Assembly (NCBI GenBank): GCA_002386465.1 | Contig: DGIT01000032.1 | Location: 67,727-130,978, forward strand | Origin: Burkholderiales bacterium UBA4615 | Lineage (GTDB): Bacteria > Pseudomonadota > Gammaproteobacteria > Burkholderiales > Burkholderiaceae_E | Reading direction: 5' to 3' | DNA length: 63,252 nucleotides | Part shown: positions 16,930-25,531 of the stretch, piece by piece | Position numbering within the stretch: the first letter of the stretch is position 1 | How the letters are laid out: every line of letters begins with the position of its first letter | Position numbers and translations under genes: made by a program | The notes under the pieces: generated by a model | The model's input: the letters and a program-made list of their open reading frames with translations, nothing else | The model's database searches: none | What the model was told of the DNA's origin: nothing

Positions 16930-17964
16930 ATGGTCGAGCAGGTCATGCCCCACACCACCTATCCCGTTGCGCCCTGCACACTTCAGCGCCACCGTCGTCA
17001 ACTGCTAAAGGGCGGGCTGGCGGCCAGCATGTTGCCAACTCTCGGGTTTGCGCAGGTGCCTGCCTGGCCATCCCGACCGATCACGATGATCGTGCCCTTC
17101 CCACCGGGCGGCGTGACCGACCTCGTGGCGCGCGAGCTCGCCAAGCGGCTGTCTGAGTCACTCAATCAATCGGTCGTCGTTGAAAATCGGGCAGGGGCTG
17201 GAGGGAACATTGGAACGCAGGCTCTGGCCCGCGCGCAGCCCGATGGCTACACGCTTGGGGTGCTCACCGTGAGCGCCATGTCCATTGCACCGTATGTTCA
17301 CAAGTCGCTGGGTTTTTCACCCGCAAAGGACTTCACCCCGATCACCAACATCGTGAATACGCCTGGCGCCATCATTGCCGGTAACAAGGTCCCGTTCAAC
17401 AGCTTCCATGACTTGGTCAAAGCGGCGCAGGCCAATCCAGGCAAAGTCAGTTACGCAAGCGTCGGGATGGGTTCCATTCCACATCTCACCGCCGAGATGC
17501 TCTCGCGCGATGTCGGTATCCGCATGAACCATGTGCCCTACAAAGGCGCTGCACCGGCCATGCAGGATGTTCTCGCGGGTATTGTGGATCTTTCCTTTGA
17601 GACGGCACTGACGAACGTGGTGACCCAAAGTGCGGCGGGCAAGGTCAAGGTATTGGCCATCACCGGGCCGCAGCGTGTCAGCGCCTTGCCTCAAGTACCC
17701 ACGGTAGCCGAGTCGGGGTATCCGGGCTTCAGTGCGCAGGGATGGTTCGGGTTTTTCGGCCCTGCCGGGCTGCCTTCGCAAGTCACTCAGCGGCTGAACG
17801 ACATCGCGACTGCCATGCTGCGTGACCCTGCGCTCAGAGAGCGTTTTGAGAAACTCGGCATTCAGCCGGACCCGGGCACACCTGCGCAATTCGCACGTTT
17901 CATGCAGGAGCAGGACCGCCTCTGGTCGAGCGTTGCAACAGGACTGAATCTTCAGTTGGATTGA
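16930..17964 (+). CDS. Bug-family receptor with twin-arginine-like signal
   Basis: A 344-residue periplasmic Bug/TctC-type solute receptor. The signal region has RHRRQLLKGGLAASML, close to a twin-arginine export motif. It is followed by the Bug loop WPSRPITMIVPFPPGGVTDLVA and later SYASVGMGSIPHLTAEM. The start is ambiguous between ATG 16930 and ATG 16945, and a TTG lies at 16912. It follows the Rid gene by about 90 bp and precedes a maleylacetoacetate-isomerase-like gene. The ligand is likely a carboxylate, not determinable here. Confidence 0.92.
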   Translation: MVEQVMPHTTYPVAPCTLQRHRRQLLKGGLAASMLPTLGFAQVPAWPSRPITMIVPFPPGGVTDLVARELAKRLSESLNQSVVVENRAGAGGNIGTQALARAQPDGYTLGVLTVSAMSIAPYVHKSLGFSPAKDFTPITNIVNTPGAIIAGNKVPFNSFHDLVKAAQANPGKVSYASVGMGSIPHLTAEMLSRDVGIRMNHVPYKGAAPAMQDVLAGIVDLSFETALTNVVTQSAAGKVKVLAITGPQRVSALPQVPTVAESGYPGFSAQGWFGFFGPAGLPSQVTQRLNDIATAMLRDPALRERFEKLGIQPDPGTPAQFARFMQEQDRLWSSVATGLNLQLD

Positions 17965-18074
17965 CGGGCATTCCGTCGCAGCTTCAGAACCCATCAAACA
18001 CCACAGCTCGCGCAGCGAGAAGTTTCCCCTCGCGCGCTGCGTGTGCCCCACATCTTTAACAGGACTGCAAACCG

Positions 18075-18719
18075 ATGATTTTCTACTCCAATTGGCGATC
18101 GCTGGCGGCGTATCGCGTCAGGGTCGCCCTCGCACTCAAAGGCATTTCGCACACGGTGATGCCGATCGATATGCTGGGCGGCGAGCATTTGCTGCCGGCG
18201 TTTCGCGCGGTCAACCCTCAGGCCGTCCTGCCAGCGCTGGTGCTGGACGATGGCCAGGTGTTGTTTCAATCGATGGCCATTCTTGAGTATCTCGATGAAA
18301 TCGCCACGCAGCCGCCCTTGCTGCCGGCTGATGCCGCAGGTCGTGCGCGTGTCCGCGGATTGGCTCAGATCCATGCGGCGGATTCGCATCCCCTGTTGGT
18401 GCCGCGTGTGCGTCAGTTTCTGCAAAAAGACGCTGGCATGGACGACGCTGGTGTGCAGCGCTGGATTGCGCGTGCCTTGACCACAGGACTGCAGGCCATC
18501 GAAACGAATTTGGTGACTTCACCCCAGACCGGCACCTACTGTCATGGAGACCAGATAACGCTGGCTGACATCTGCTTGTCGTCGCATCTGTTGGCGATGA
18601 TGTTCTTCAAGATCGACGACGCGGCCTTTCCGACCGCGGTCGCGATTCATGGGCGCCTGATGGCATTGCCGGCATTTGCCGATTCGCATCCGCTCAGGCA
18701 GCCGGGCGCTCCCAGCTGA
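18075..18719 (+). CDS. maiA: maleylacetoacetate isomerase-like zeta GST
   Basis: A 214-residue glutathione S-transferase of the zeta/MaiA type, which isomerises maleylacetoacetate or maleylpyruvate using glutathione. The N-terminal motif is YSNWRSLAAYRVRVALALKG, where the family usually has RSSAAYR or RSSCSYR; here the second position of the Ser pair is Leu, so the catalytic Ser is shifted or single. VNPQAVLPALVLDD and FQSMAILEYLDE bind glutathione. The C-terminal ITLADICLSSHLLA is typical. No gentisate or homogentisate dioxygenase is adjacent, so the substrate is an inference from family. Confidence 0.85.
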   Translation: MIFYSNWRSLAAYRVRVALALKGISHTVMPIDMLGGEHLLPAFRAVNPQAVLPALVLDDGQVLFQSMAILEYLDEIATQPPLLPADAAGRARVRGLAQIHAADSHPLLVPRVRQFLQKDAGMDDAGVQRWIARALTTGLQAIETNLVTSPQTGTYCHGDQITLADICLSSHLLAMMFFKIDDAAFPTAVAIHGRLMALPAFADSHPLRQPGAPS

Positions 18720-18731
18720 GAGCAGACCTGC

Positions 18732-20951
18732 TTAGCGCTCGAACCGCCTGAGCACGTTATCCAGAATGCGGGAAATGTCGTTGTCAAAGCCGTTTACCGG
18801 CAGACTTCCGCAAAAGGTGATGGACCCTACCGAAAACACTTCGCCGCCGCCCGGACAATCGAACCAGGTCATATCGGCTCGAATGAGTTCTTTGTGAGTC
18901 CGTCCCGGGATGGTGGTGATGTGGGTCAGCTGCTCTTCCGGCACGAGCGTCCAAGGCGCTTCAGGCGGGTGATTCTCCGAGGCTGCAATCACGATCGCGT
19001 TGTCTGGTGAACCCAAACGCTTGTCGACCCGGTCGAGCTCAAACCCTGCAGCCCCGTGGCCTGAGAAGCCTTCGCCGCCGACCGTGTCGGTGTTCACCCC
19101 CTCAAGAATCCAGCTGACCTTGGGGTTGGCGCGAGCCTGCGGATCCACACGATAGTACGACCCCACAAAATTGCCTTGTGCCGTGAAGCCCACGCCGACC
19201 AGCTTTTGAGGCGGCCTGGCATTGCGGCGCCACAGCCCGCCGTACTGACCATCGAACTGGTTGTAGTACTCGCCAGGCTCGGCGGCCCAGGCGCGAATGC
19301 CGCCTTCGCCACGTCGAATTTCCACGATGCCTTCGCGTGACGGGTCGAGTGCGATCTTCCAGTAAAACCCGTTTCCGCCGAGATACACCAGCCTGCCGCC
19401 GGCATCGCGATAGGACTGCAAGGCGTCGAGCATGCGAGGTGTGTGGTACTCCGGATGCGAACCAGTGACCACGGCGCGGTAAGGTTTGAGCAGCGCAAGG
19501 CCTTCCTGGTTCAGTTCATCGTCGGTGATCAGATCGACCTCATGGCCCTTGTGCGCGAGCCACATCAGCAGATGGCTATCAGCCGGGTAATGACGCAGCC
19601 CTGAGCCGCGAATCTCCGGGTAGGGGTAGGTGAAATAGCCGACGCGAAGGTTGAGCATTGGCCGCCGCCAGGTTACGAGCGCAACACCCGAACCGTCGGT
19701 GTGATAGTTATAGGTGGACAGACCGAAATCGCGGTGCTCGCCGGGGTTATAGGGGTAAGCATCCCAGGCTTTTGCCTGGTCGATGTATGCCTGGCGCCAT
19801 GCGGGGTCGTTCATCCACTCGGGCCGGGCATGGTTGCCGTAGACCGTATAGGTGTAGGTCGATACCAGCACGGCAATCTTTGCGTGCGCAGTCCCTTTCT
19901 TTGGGACGACAAAGAACGGAATGTTCTCCTCGAACTCACCTGCCTTCAGCACCAGCGCATACGCGTCCGATTTGAAACCGTCAGGAATGGTGATCGCATG
20001 GGTGGCAGGCCACTTGCAGTCATCCAGATCGTCGTCATGAAAATGGATTGCGCCGTACTGTTGAGGCGCGTGCCGGAAGCAGTGTTCCTGACCCGTCCAG
20101 AGCGCACCGCAGACCGCTCGGGTGGGTGTGTTGAGCAGCATGCCGTGATGCTGCTGCGGCCCGATATCGACGATGTGCTGGGTGTGCATCTCCAATGCAA
20201 AGTCCCATTGCGCCACACAGTCCTGCGGCGCTGCCCCCAACCAGACTTGCGCACAGGCTTCATCCGAGAGGGCGCGCGACACCAGCACCGGTCGCTCAAG
20301 GCGACCATTGAACGTATCCACCGGGGCTGTGTCGCTTGCGCTGGCAAAGCTCAGACGACGCGCTTGCGTGAGCAGAATGGGTTGAGCAGGCAATCTGCTC
20401 GACACGGAATGCATGTTAGCCGCATCGTTCATCGGGCGCATCGACAGTGTCCATGAGGACGCAGCTGCGTCCACCCGCACTGCAACCATGCTCCAGGTGT
20501 GCAAGGGCACGGCGTGCTCCGTCTCAATCGAGACCAGACCCGTGCGCGTGCCAACCCGTGCAAGCAGCGTCATGCTCGGCGTGAGTTCCAATTCCAGACC
20601 GTGACCCTGGTCATCGAGACACGACAGCACGACCTGGCGTCTGGGCAACGAGAGGGTTGGATAGATCTGGATCAAGACCGTGCCTTCTGACGTCAGGCCC
20701 AACAGACCCGGGGTATCGATCACGCCGTAAGAGCCAATCGGCACGCGCTGCGGGGCAGGCTGTGCGAGCGTTTGTACGGCGAGCGCGACGGGCTCGGTCG
20801 TGACACCACCAATCGCGGGGTTTGGATCGGCAGACCGCACCCGCACCACTTGCGCACTGACCGTTGCTGGGGTGGCATTGGCCACATGAAAACGCAGGGT
20901 CTGTCCTGGGCGCACGGACAAGCGTTCGGCATAACCGGTGAGGGGCAGCAT
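18732..20951 (-). CDS. N,N-dimethylformamidase large-subunit-like protein
   Basis: A 739-residue protein resembling the beta (large) subunit of N,N-dimethylformamidase, an iron amidohydrolase. An N-terminal beta-sandwich/concanavalin-like region (about residues 1-260) is followed by a GATase-like domain with YNYHTDGSG and VTGSHPEYHTPRMLDALQ. In the characterised enzyme the iron is reported to be held by Tyr residues plus a His-x-Glu pair; here His499-Pro-Glu501 fits that pair. No small-subunit gene is adjacent. A good ribosome-binding site (AGGAGACTTC) precedes ATG 20951. The natural substrate may differ from dimethylformamide. Confidence 0.82.
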   Translation of the reverse strand: MLPLTGYAERLSVRPGQTLRFHVANATPATVSAQVVRVRSADPNPAIGGVTTEPVALAVQTLAQPAPQRVPIGSYGVIDTPGLLGLTSEGTVLIQIYPTLSLPRRQVVLSCLDDQGHGLELELTPSMTLLARVGTRTGLVSIETEHAVPLHTWSMVAVRVDAAASSWTLSMRPMNDAANMHSVSSRLPAQPILLTQARRLSFASASDTAPVDTFNGRLERPVLVSRALSDEACAQVWLGAAPQDCVAQWDFALEMHTQHIVDIGPQQHHGMLLNTPTRAVCGALWTGQEHCFRHAPQQYGAIHFHDDDLDDCKWPATHAITIPDGFKSDAYALVLKAGEFEENIPFFVVPKKGTAHAKIAVLVSTYTYTVYGNHARPEWMNDPAWRQAYIDQAKAWDAYPYNPGEHRDFGLSTYNYHTDGSGVALVTWRRPMLNLRVGYFTYPYPEIRGSGLRHYPADSHLLMWLAHKGHEVDLITDDELNQEGLALLKPYRAVVTGSHPEYHTPRMLDALQSYRDAGGRLVYLGGNGFYWKIALDPSREGIVEIRRGEGGIRAWAAEPGEYYNQFDGQYGGLWRRNARPPQKLVGVGFTAQGNFVGSYYRVDPQARANPKVSWILEGVNTDTVGGEGFSGHGAAGFELDRVDKRLGSPDNAIVIAASENHPPEAPWTLVPEEQLTHITTIPGRTHKELIRADMTWFDCPGGGEVFSVGSITFCGSLPVNGFDNDISRILDNVLRRFER

Positions 20952-21082
20952 GAAGTCTCCTGGTCAATGAGGGCGATGTTGCTGACTTTAGCGACAGGCG
21001 GTCAAGCCAAGAGGGAGCCTGAAAGACGAAGCACGGTATCGTCTCGCATCCCCGCTATCGGACATGACTTCCTGGAGTGCGC

Positions 21083-21709
21083 ATGAGTATCGAGTTTTTT
21101 ACCTGGAATACCCCGAACGGCCGCAAGATCAGTGCAGCCCTGGAGGAAATGGAGTTGCCCTACACCGTTCAGCCGGTGGACATCGGACGTGGCGATCAAT
21201 TCGCCGAGTCGTTTCTGAAGATCAGCCCCAACAACCGGATTCCAGCCATCGTCGATCCGCAGGGCCCGGATGGGTTGCCGATCAGCGTGTTTGAATCGGG
21301 TGCGATATTGCTTTACCTGGCCCAGAAGACCGGACGCTTCCTGCCAAAAGATGCGCGTCGGCAAGTGGCGACGCTCGAATGGCTGATGTGGCAAATGGGT
21401 GGTTTCGGTCCCATGCCCGGGCAGGTGCATCATTTTCTGGGTGTGAAAGATCCGCAGGATCAGCGCTATGGCCTGGAGCGCTACAGCAAGGAGACGCGTC
21501 GTCTGTACGGCGTGATGGATAAGCATCTGGCTCAGCATGCGTATTTCGCCGATGAAGTGTCGATTGCTGATTTCGCCATTCTTGGCTGGGCCTGGCGTCA
21601 TGAGCGTCACAAGGTGGATCTGGCCGAGTTCCCCAGTGTGCAGCGCTGGTACACGGACATGATGTCGCGGCCTGCCACCCGGCGTGGTTATGAGGTGGCG
21701 CTGTCCTGA
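21083..21709 (+). CDS. glutathione S-transferase, YfcG/Ure2p-like
   Basis: A 208-residue GST of the Nu class (YfcG-like), which has disulfide-bond reductase activity with glutathione. The N-terminal signature TPNGRKISAALEEM is followed by ISPNNRIPAIVDP and FESGAILLYLAQKTG, then WLMWQMGGFGPMPGQVHHF, all strongly matching YfcG. ATG 21083 has TGGAG upstream. It is divergent from the dimethylformamidase-like gene. Together with the MaiA-like protein and the GFA protein, it makes three glutathione-linked genes within 7 kb. Confidence 0.93.
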   Translation: MSIEFFTWNTPNGRKISAALEEMELPYTVQPVDIGRGDQFAESFLKISPNNRIPAIVDPQGPDGLPISVFESGAILLYLAQKTGRFLPKDARRQVATLEWLMWQMGGFGPMPGQVHHFLGVKDPQDQRYGLERYSKETRRLYGVMDKHLAQHAYFADEVSIADFAILGWAWRHERHKVDLAEFPSVQRWYTDMMSRPATRRGYEVALS

Positions 21710-21733
21710 CCGGTTGAACGCATAGGCCCTGCG

Positions 21734-23323
21734 TCAAATGCTGCGGGCCACCCCATGCCAGTACGGCTCCCGCAGCAGACGCTTTTGCAACTTGCCGGTC
21801 TCGGTACGAGGCATGTCATCGCGGTACTCAATGCTGCGCGGCACTTTATAGCCGGCGAGCGCACGACGGCAATGATCCATCAGGGATTGCGTCAGCGCAT
21901 CGCTCTCGGCGAGATGTCTGGGCCGGGACTCGATGGACACCTGCACGATCGCTTTGACCGCCTCGCCGAATTCCGAGTCTGGCACACCAATCACTGCGGC
22001 GTCATGGACGGCCGGGTGAGTCGCCAGCACCGCTTCGATTTCAGCCGGATAGATGTTCACGCCACCCGAGATGATCATGTCGATCTTGCGGTCGGTCAGA
22101 AACAGGAAGCCATCAGCATCCATCCAGCCGACGTCACCGGTCGTGAACAAGCCTTTGGCCGCATGTGCAGCAGCAGTCTTGGCCGGGTCTTTGTGATAAC
22201 TGAGGCCGATCCCGCGCCGGCTGCGCAGGTAGATCGTGCCATGCTCGCCTGAGTCAGCCTGCGTGCCGTCATCGCGCAGGATGATCACATCGGTTTGGAA
22301 TGTGGCCTGACCCACCGAGGCGGGCCGTCCGAGCCATTCTTCGGACGATATGCCGGTGACGACCGAGCCTTCGGTTGAGCCGTAGTATTCATGGATGCAG
22401 GGTCCCCACCAGGCGATCATGTCGCGCTTGACCTGCTCCGGGCACGGGGCCGCACCGTGCCATACCCGAATCAGCGAAGCGCCACGAAAGCGCGCCTTCA
22501 CCTCGGCGGGCAGTCGCAGGAGTCGAATGAATTGCGTGGGAACCAGGTGCACGTTGTTCACGTGATGCCGGTCAATCAGTTCGAGCGTTTGCTGCGCATC
22601 AAAGCGATGGGTCATGACCACCGTGGCACCCGCCATCATCGGCTGAAACCCGAAGGCCCATTGCGCGGAGTGGTAGTACGGGCCCGCCAGAAGGGTGGTG
22701 CCGTCAGCCGGTAGTTGCAGTGAAGTGGTGAGGCCCTGCGCCATGCTCTGCAGCGATTCAACGGGAGGCGGGCCTCCCGAATCACGGACCACGCCCTTCG
22801 GACGACCTGTGGTGCCCGAGGTGTAGAACATCGGTCCGCCAGCCTGCTGATTCGCGGGCTCTGAGTCGTCGGTCTGGCTGGCGATCCATGCCTCGTAGTC
22901 CTGAAAACTGAAGGTCTGTGCACTGACTCCCGGTATGCGTGCGCAGACCTTCAGATGCAATGCAGCCTCAGGGGCCTGAAGCAGTGCCTGGTTCACCAGA
23001 TCGACATAGCGTGTGTCGGTGAAGACGCCGCACGCCCCGGAGTCCTGCATGACATGAGCGAGCTCATCCGCGGTGAAATGCCAATTCACGGGGACGTACG
23101 TGATGCCCGCATGACCGGCTGCGATCATCAGTTCAAAGACTGCCCGGGAGTTCCCAGCGAACAGCACGATGCGATCGCCAGCCTTCAAGCCGCTGGCACG
23201 CAATGCGCGGATCATGCGGTTGATGCGCCGATCGAGTGTTTGCCAATCGATCTCGCCATGCTCATCGATCAGCGCTGGTGCGAAGCCGCGGCGGTGCGCC
23301 GCACGCGCAGTCATCAAGGCCAT
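21734..23323 (-). CDS. AMP-dependent acyl-CoA synthetase/ligase
   Basis: A 529-residue ANL-superfamily enzyme that would activate a carboxylic acid to its CoA thioester through an acyl-AMP. The AMP-binding P-loop MFYTSGTTGRPKGVV is present, followed by EYYGSTEG, TGDVGWMDADGFLFLTDR (the hinge region) and the C-terminal catalytic-Lys motif PRTETGKLQKR. Length is normal. It lies downstream of a HIBADH-like gene on the same strand (about 50 bp). It sits near two enoyl-CoA hydratases, so CoA-linked degradation of an organic acid is likely; the substrate is unknown. Confidence 0.92.
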   Translation of the reverse strand: MALMTARAAHRRGFAPALIDEHGEIDWQTLDRRINRMIRALRASGLKAGDRIVLFAGNSRAVFELMIAAGHAGITYVPVNWHFTADELAHVMQDSGACGVFTDTRYVDLVNQALLQAPEAALHLKVCARIPGVSAQTFSFQDYEAWIASQTDDSEPANQQAGGPMFYTSGTTGRPKGVVRDSGGPPPVESLQSMAQGLTTSLQLPADGTTLLAGPYYHSAQWAFGFQPMMAGATVVMTHRFDAQQTLELIDRHHVNNVHLVPTQFIRLLRLPAEVKARFRGASLIRVWHGAAPCPEQVKRDMIAWWGPCIHEYYGSTEGSVVTGISSEEWLGRPASVGQATFQTDVIILRDDGTQADSGEHGTIYLRSRRGIGLSYHKDPAKTAAAHAAKGLFTTGDVGWMDADGFLFLTDRKIDMIISGGVNIYPAEIEAVLATHPAVHDAAVIGVPDSEFGEAVKAIVQVSIESRPRHLAESDALTQSLMDHCRRALAGYKVPRSIEYRDDMPRTETGKLQKRLLREPYWHGVARSI

Positions 23324-23372
23324 GCTGAGTCCTCAAATGGCAAACGGAAAATCGGATAGGGCAGGGGTGCGC

Positions 23373-24275
23373 TCAGACCGGTTTGATGGATGAGGTACTT
23401 TGCGATGAGGTGCTGAGTAATCCGACCAACTCCGGTACGAAGGCCTGTGCATGGCCTTGCTCGCAGGCATTGTCCAGCATCTGGCGAACGGCTTGCGCGA
23501 CCCCGTGGTGCGCCTGAACATCCTGGGCCATGGTGTCGTAGTAGCTCAGGTCCTTGCGTGCGTTGCCCAGGCTGAAACGCAAGCCCGAGGTATCGTTGCC
23601 CAGCAGATAAGGCTTCAGTCGCTCAAGCGCCGCACCCCAGCCACCGCCTGCCGACAGGACGTCCACGAAGGTCTGAGCCTCTACGCCAGAGCGTCTGGCG
23701 CAGGCCGCAGCTTCGGCCAGCAGGGCCACCGATCCCAACGAGACGAAGTTGTGCAGCAATTTCATTTGGTGGCCCGCGCCCACGGGGCCCACATGGGTGA
23801 TGTTCTCGGCAAAGCAGGCAAGTAGTGGTCTGCACTGCTCGAAGAGTGCCGGTGTGCCGCCCACCAACAGATTGAGACGCCCCTCGGCGGCCTCTTTCGG
23901 GGTGCGGGTCATCGGTGCATCGAGAAACTGCCCGCCTCGCGTCATGACCTGCGCGGCCACCTTGAGCGTGGACGAGGGCACCGCAGTGGAGCAGTCGATG
24001 ATGACGGTGCCTGGGCGCAAACCCTCCAGCACCCCGTCGGATGCGTTCAGGACGGCCTCGACTTCAGGCGAGCCGGTGACACACAACACGATGCAATCGA
24101 CCTGCTCTGCCAGGGCGCGGGGTGTGGGTGCGCTCGTGGCGCCTTGCGCCTTCAGGGCATCGAGTGGCTGGTTCCCGGGGTGTTCAAGCAGCACCAGCGG
24201 ATGTCCATGTTTCAGGATATTGCTGGCAATGCCATGCCCCATGAGACCGACTCCGATCAATCCGATGTGCTGCAT
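23373..24275 (-). CDS. NAD(P)-dependent 3-hydroxyisobutyrate dehydrogenase-like
   Basis: A 300-residue beta-hydroxyacid dehydrogenase. The Rossmann motif IGLIGVGLMGHGIASNI is at the N-terminus, the substrate-loop motif FLDAPMTRTPKEAAEG follows, and the catalytic-Lys helix GAGHQMKLLHNFVSLG is visible. The start at 24275 (MQHIGLIG) is preceded by GGAGACACAC; a much longer open frame upstream has no family match and is rejected. Substrates in the family include 3-hydroxyisobutyrate, tartronate semialdehyde and related acids. It is probably in one operon with the acyl-CoA ligase. Confidence 0.92.
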   Translation of the reverse strand: MQHIGLIGVGLMGHGIASNILKHGHPLVLLEHPGNQPLDALKAQGATSAPTPRALAEQVDCIVLCVTGSPEVEAVLNASDGVLEGLRPGTVIIDCSTAVPSSTLKVAAQVMTRGGQFLDAPMTRTPKEAAEGRLNLLVGGTPALFEQCRPLLACFAENITHVGPVGAGHQMKLLHNFVSLGSVALLAEAAACARRSGVEAQTFVDVLSAGGGWGAALERLKPYLLGNDTSGLRFSLGNARKDLSYYDTMAQDVQAHHGVAQAVRQMLDNACEQGHAQAFVPELVGLLSTSSQSTSSIKPV

Positions 24276-24440
24276 GCTGTGTGTCTCCGTGAAGTTGCGA
24301 TTCGGAAGGACGATACTGCAATCGCTTCGGCCGTTCGACTGTAGTGACACCGCGCAGGCCCGAGTCTGTCTTCCGGCTTGCCTTATAGTGGCTGGATCCT
24401 TATCCAAACCACCTGCTTTTTCCGAGATGGGAAGTGAACC

Positions 24441-25463
24441 ATGGGCGCACCGCTGATTTATACCGAACCCGATCTGATGGCAGACCATCTGTACAGCCGA
24501 CCGCTTGAGGCTGTGGGTCACCGTCTGCATGGCGGGTTTGACGCAGCCGGGGACTATCAGTCCCCGCGCACGCTGGTGCGCTGGCCTGCAGTGCGTGCAT
24601 GGCAAGAAGCGCTCGTGAGCCGGGGATGGCCATTGATCGACGCGTCCCGCTCTTTGCTGGCGATGGGCAATTTCCCCAACGTGGCGCAGCAGCGGCTGCT
24701 GTTGAAATGGGGCTGCGGACAGACGCTTTGGAACGCGCTGACGGTGACCGGTGTGGTCGAGGCCCGAGGCCGCATGCTCGCGCAGATCGTCGCCCCGGAT
24801 TTTCAGACGATCATCGAAGAGGATCTGACGTCGACAACCGTCGGCCATCTGGGTAAGGGCCTGCTCAAGGCGCATGGATTCGATGAAGGCGGGGTGCCCG
24901 AGTCAGGTGTGGGCGGCCATGACACCATGTGGTTCGCTGTGCGCGATCTGCTGTTCGGGAAAGACGCTTTTCCCATGCCCGAAGTGCCGCCTTCGCTGGC
25001 GCGCCCGCAGACAGGACGTCTGCTGCCAATGATCGATGCGCCGTTTGAGGCACTCATCGTGATGATGATGAATGTGCTGATGATCGAAATTCGCGCCGAA
25101 TCCTTTTTCAGTTTCTGCCTGCAGGTGATGCGCGATCCGGAGTCATTCGGTGATCGCCCGCAGGCCGCCGAGCAGGCTGCTGTCATGGTCGAGCGTATCC
25201 GGGCCGACGAACAGATCCATGTGGCCTATCTGCAGACTGCACTGTCGGAGCTGCGCAGTTTCACCTTCCTCACCTTGGATGGCCGTCGCCTGCCGGGCAA
25301 GATGCTGCTCGACCCGCTGTGGGAGGGTTTCGTGCGCTGGCATTCAGTGGATACCCTCGAGCACAACCGTGCTCAGACGCGCGCTGCGATCGAGGTCACT
25401 CTCAGCCAGTTGCCTCAGGCTCAGGAAAAACTGCGCGCGTTTGTTGAACTCGACGCGGCCTGA
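24441..25463 (+). CDS. uncharacterised protein with ferritin-like metal motifs
   Basis: A 340-residue protein I do not recognise. It is largely helical. Conserved-looking acidic and His residues occur in the spacing of a four-helix diiron bundle: Glu126/Glu127 with His136, Glu216/Glu220 in a long helix (EIRAESFFSF), and Glu257-x-x-His260 (DEQIH). This is the pattern of ferritin-like oxygenases, but the assignment is only inference. There is no signal peptide. It is divergent from the HIBADH-like gene and converges with an enoyl-CoA hydratase, so a catabolic oxygenase role is conceivable. Confidence 0.7.
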   Translation: MGAPLIYTEPDLMADHLYSRPLEAVGHRLHGGFDAAGDYQSPRTLVRWPAVRAWQEALVSRGWPLIDASRSLLAMGNFPNVAQQRLLLKWGCGQTLWNALTVTGVVEARGRMLAQIVAPDFQTIIEEDLTSTTVGHLGKGLLKAHGFDEGGVPESGVGGHDTMWFAVRDLLFGKDAFPMPEVPPSLARPQTGRLLPMIDAPFEALIVMMMNVLMIEIRAESFFSFCLQVMRDPESFGDRPQAAEQAAVMVERIRADEQIHVAYLQTALSELRSFTFLTLDGRRLPGKMLLDPLWEGFVRWHSVDTLEHNRAQTRAAIEVTLSQLPQAQEKLRAFVELDAA

Positions 25464-25468
25464 AGTCC

Positions 25469-25494
25469 TGGCCGAATCCGCTCGGACTCGGCCA
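25469..25494. terminator. intergenic hairpin between convergent genes
   Basis: TGGCCGA (25469-25475) and TCGGCCA (25488-25494) form a 7-bp perfect stem, and the loop can extend the pairing (TCC/GGA). It lies between two convergent genes. No T-run follows on either side, so it may act as a bidirectional transcript end or be a neutral palindrome. Confidence 0.35.
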
Positions 25495-25531
25495 AGGTCG
25501 GGCGCTGTCATGCGGCCTGAAACCGCGTGGA

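Noticed and set aside
18000..18060. GC-rich pairing region before the MaiA-like gene as a terminator or switch
   Set aside because: The arms are bulged and there is no T-run; pairing is as expected for GC-rich sequence.
19701..20456. 251-residue forward open frame inside the dimethylformamidase-like gene
   Set aside because: It has no start signal and no family; it mirrors the codon pattern of the gene on the other strand.
23373..24875. Long N-terminal extension of the HIBADH-like gene to 24875
   Set aside because: The Rossmann motif begins at the MQHIGLIG start at 24275, with a good ribosome-binding site. The extension overlaps the divergent unknown gene.
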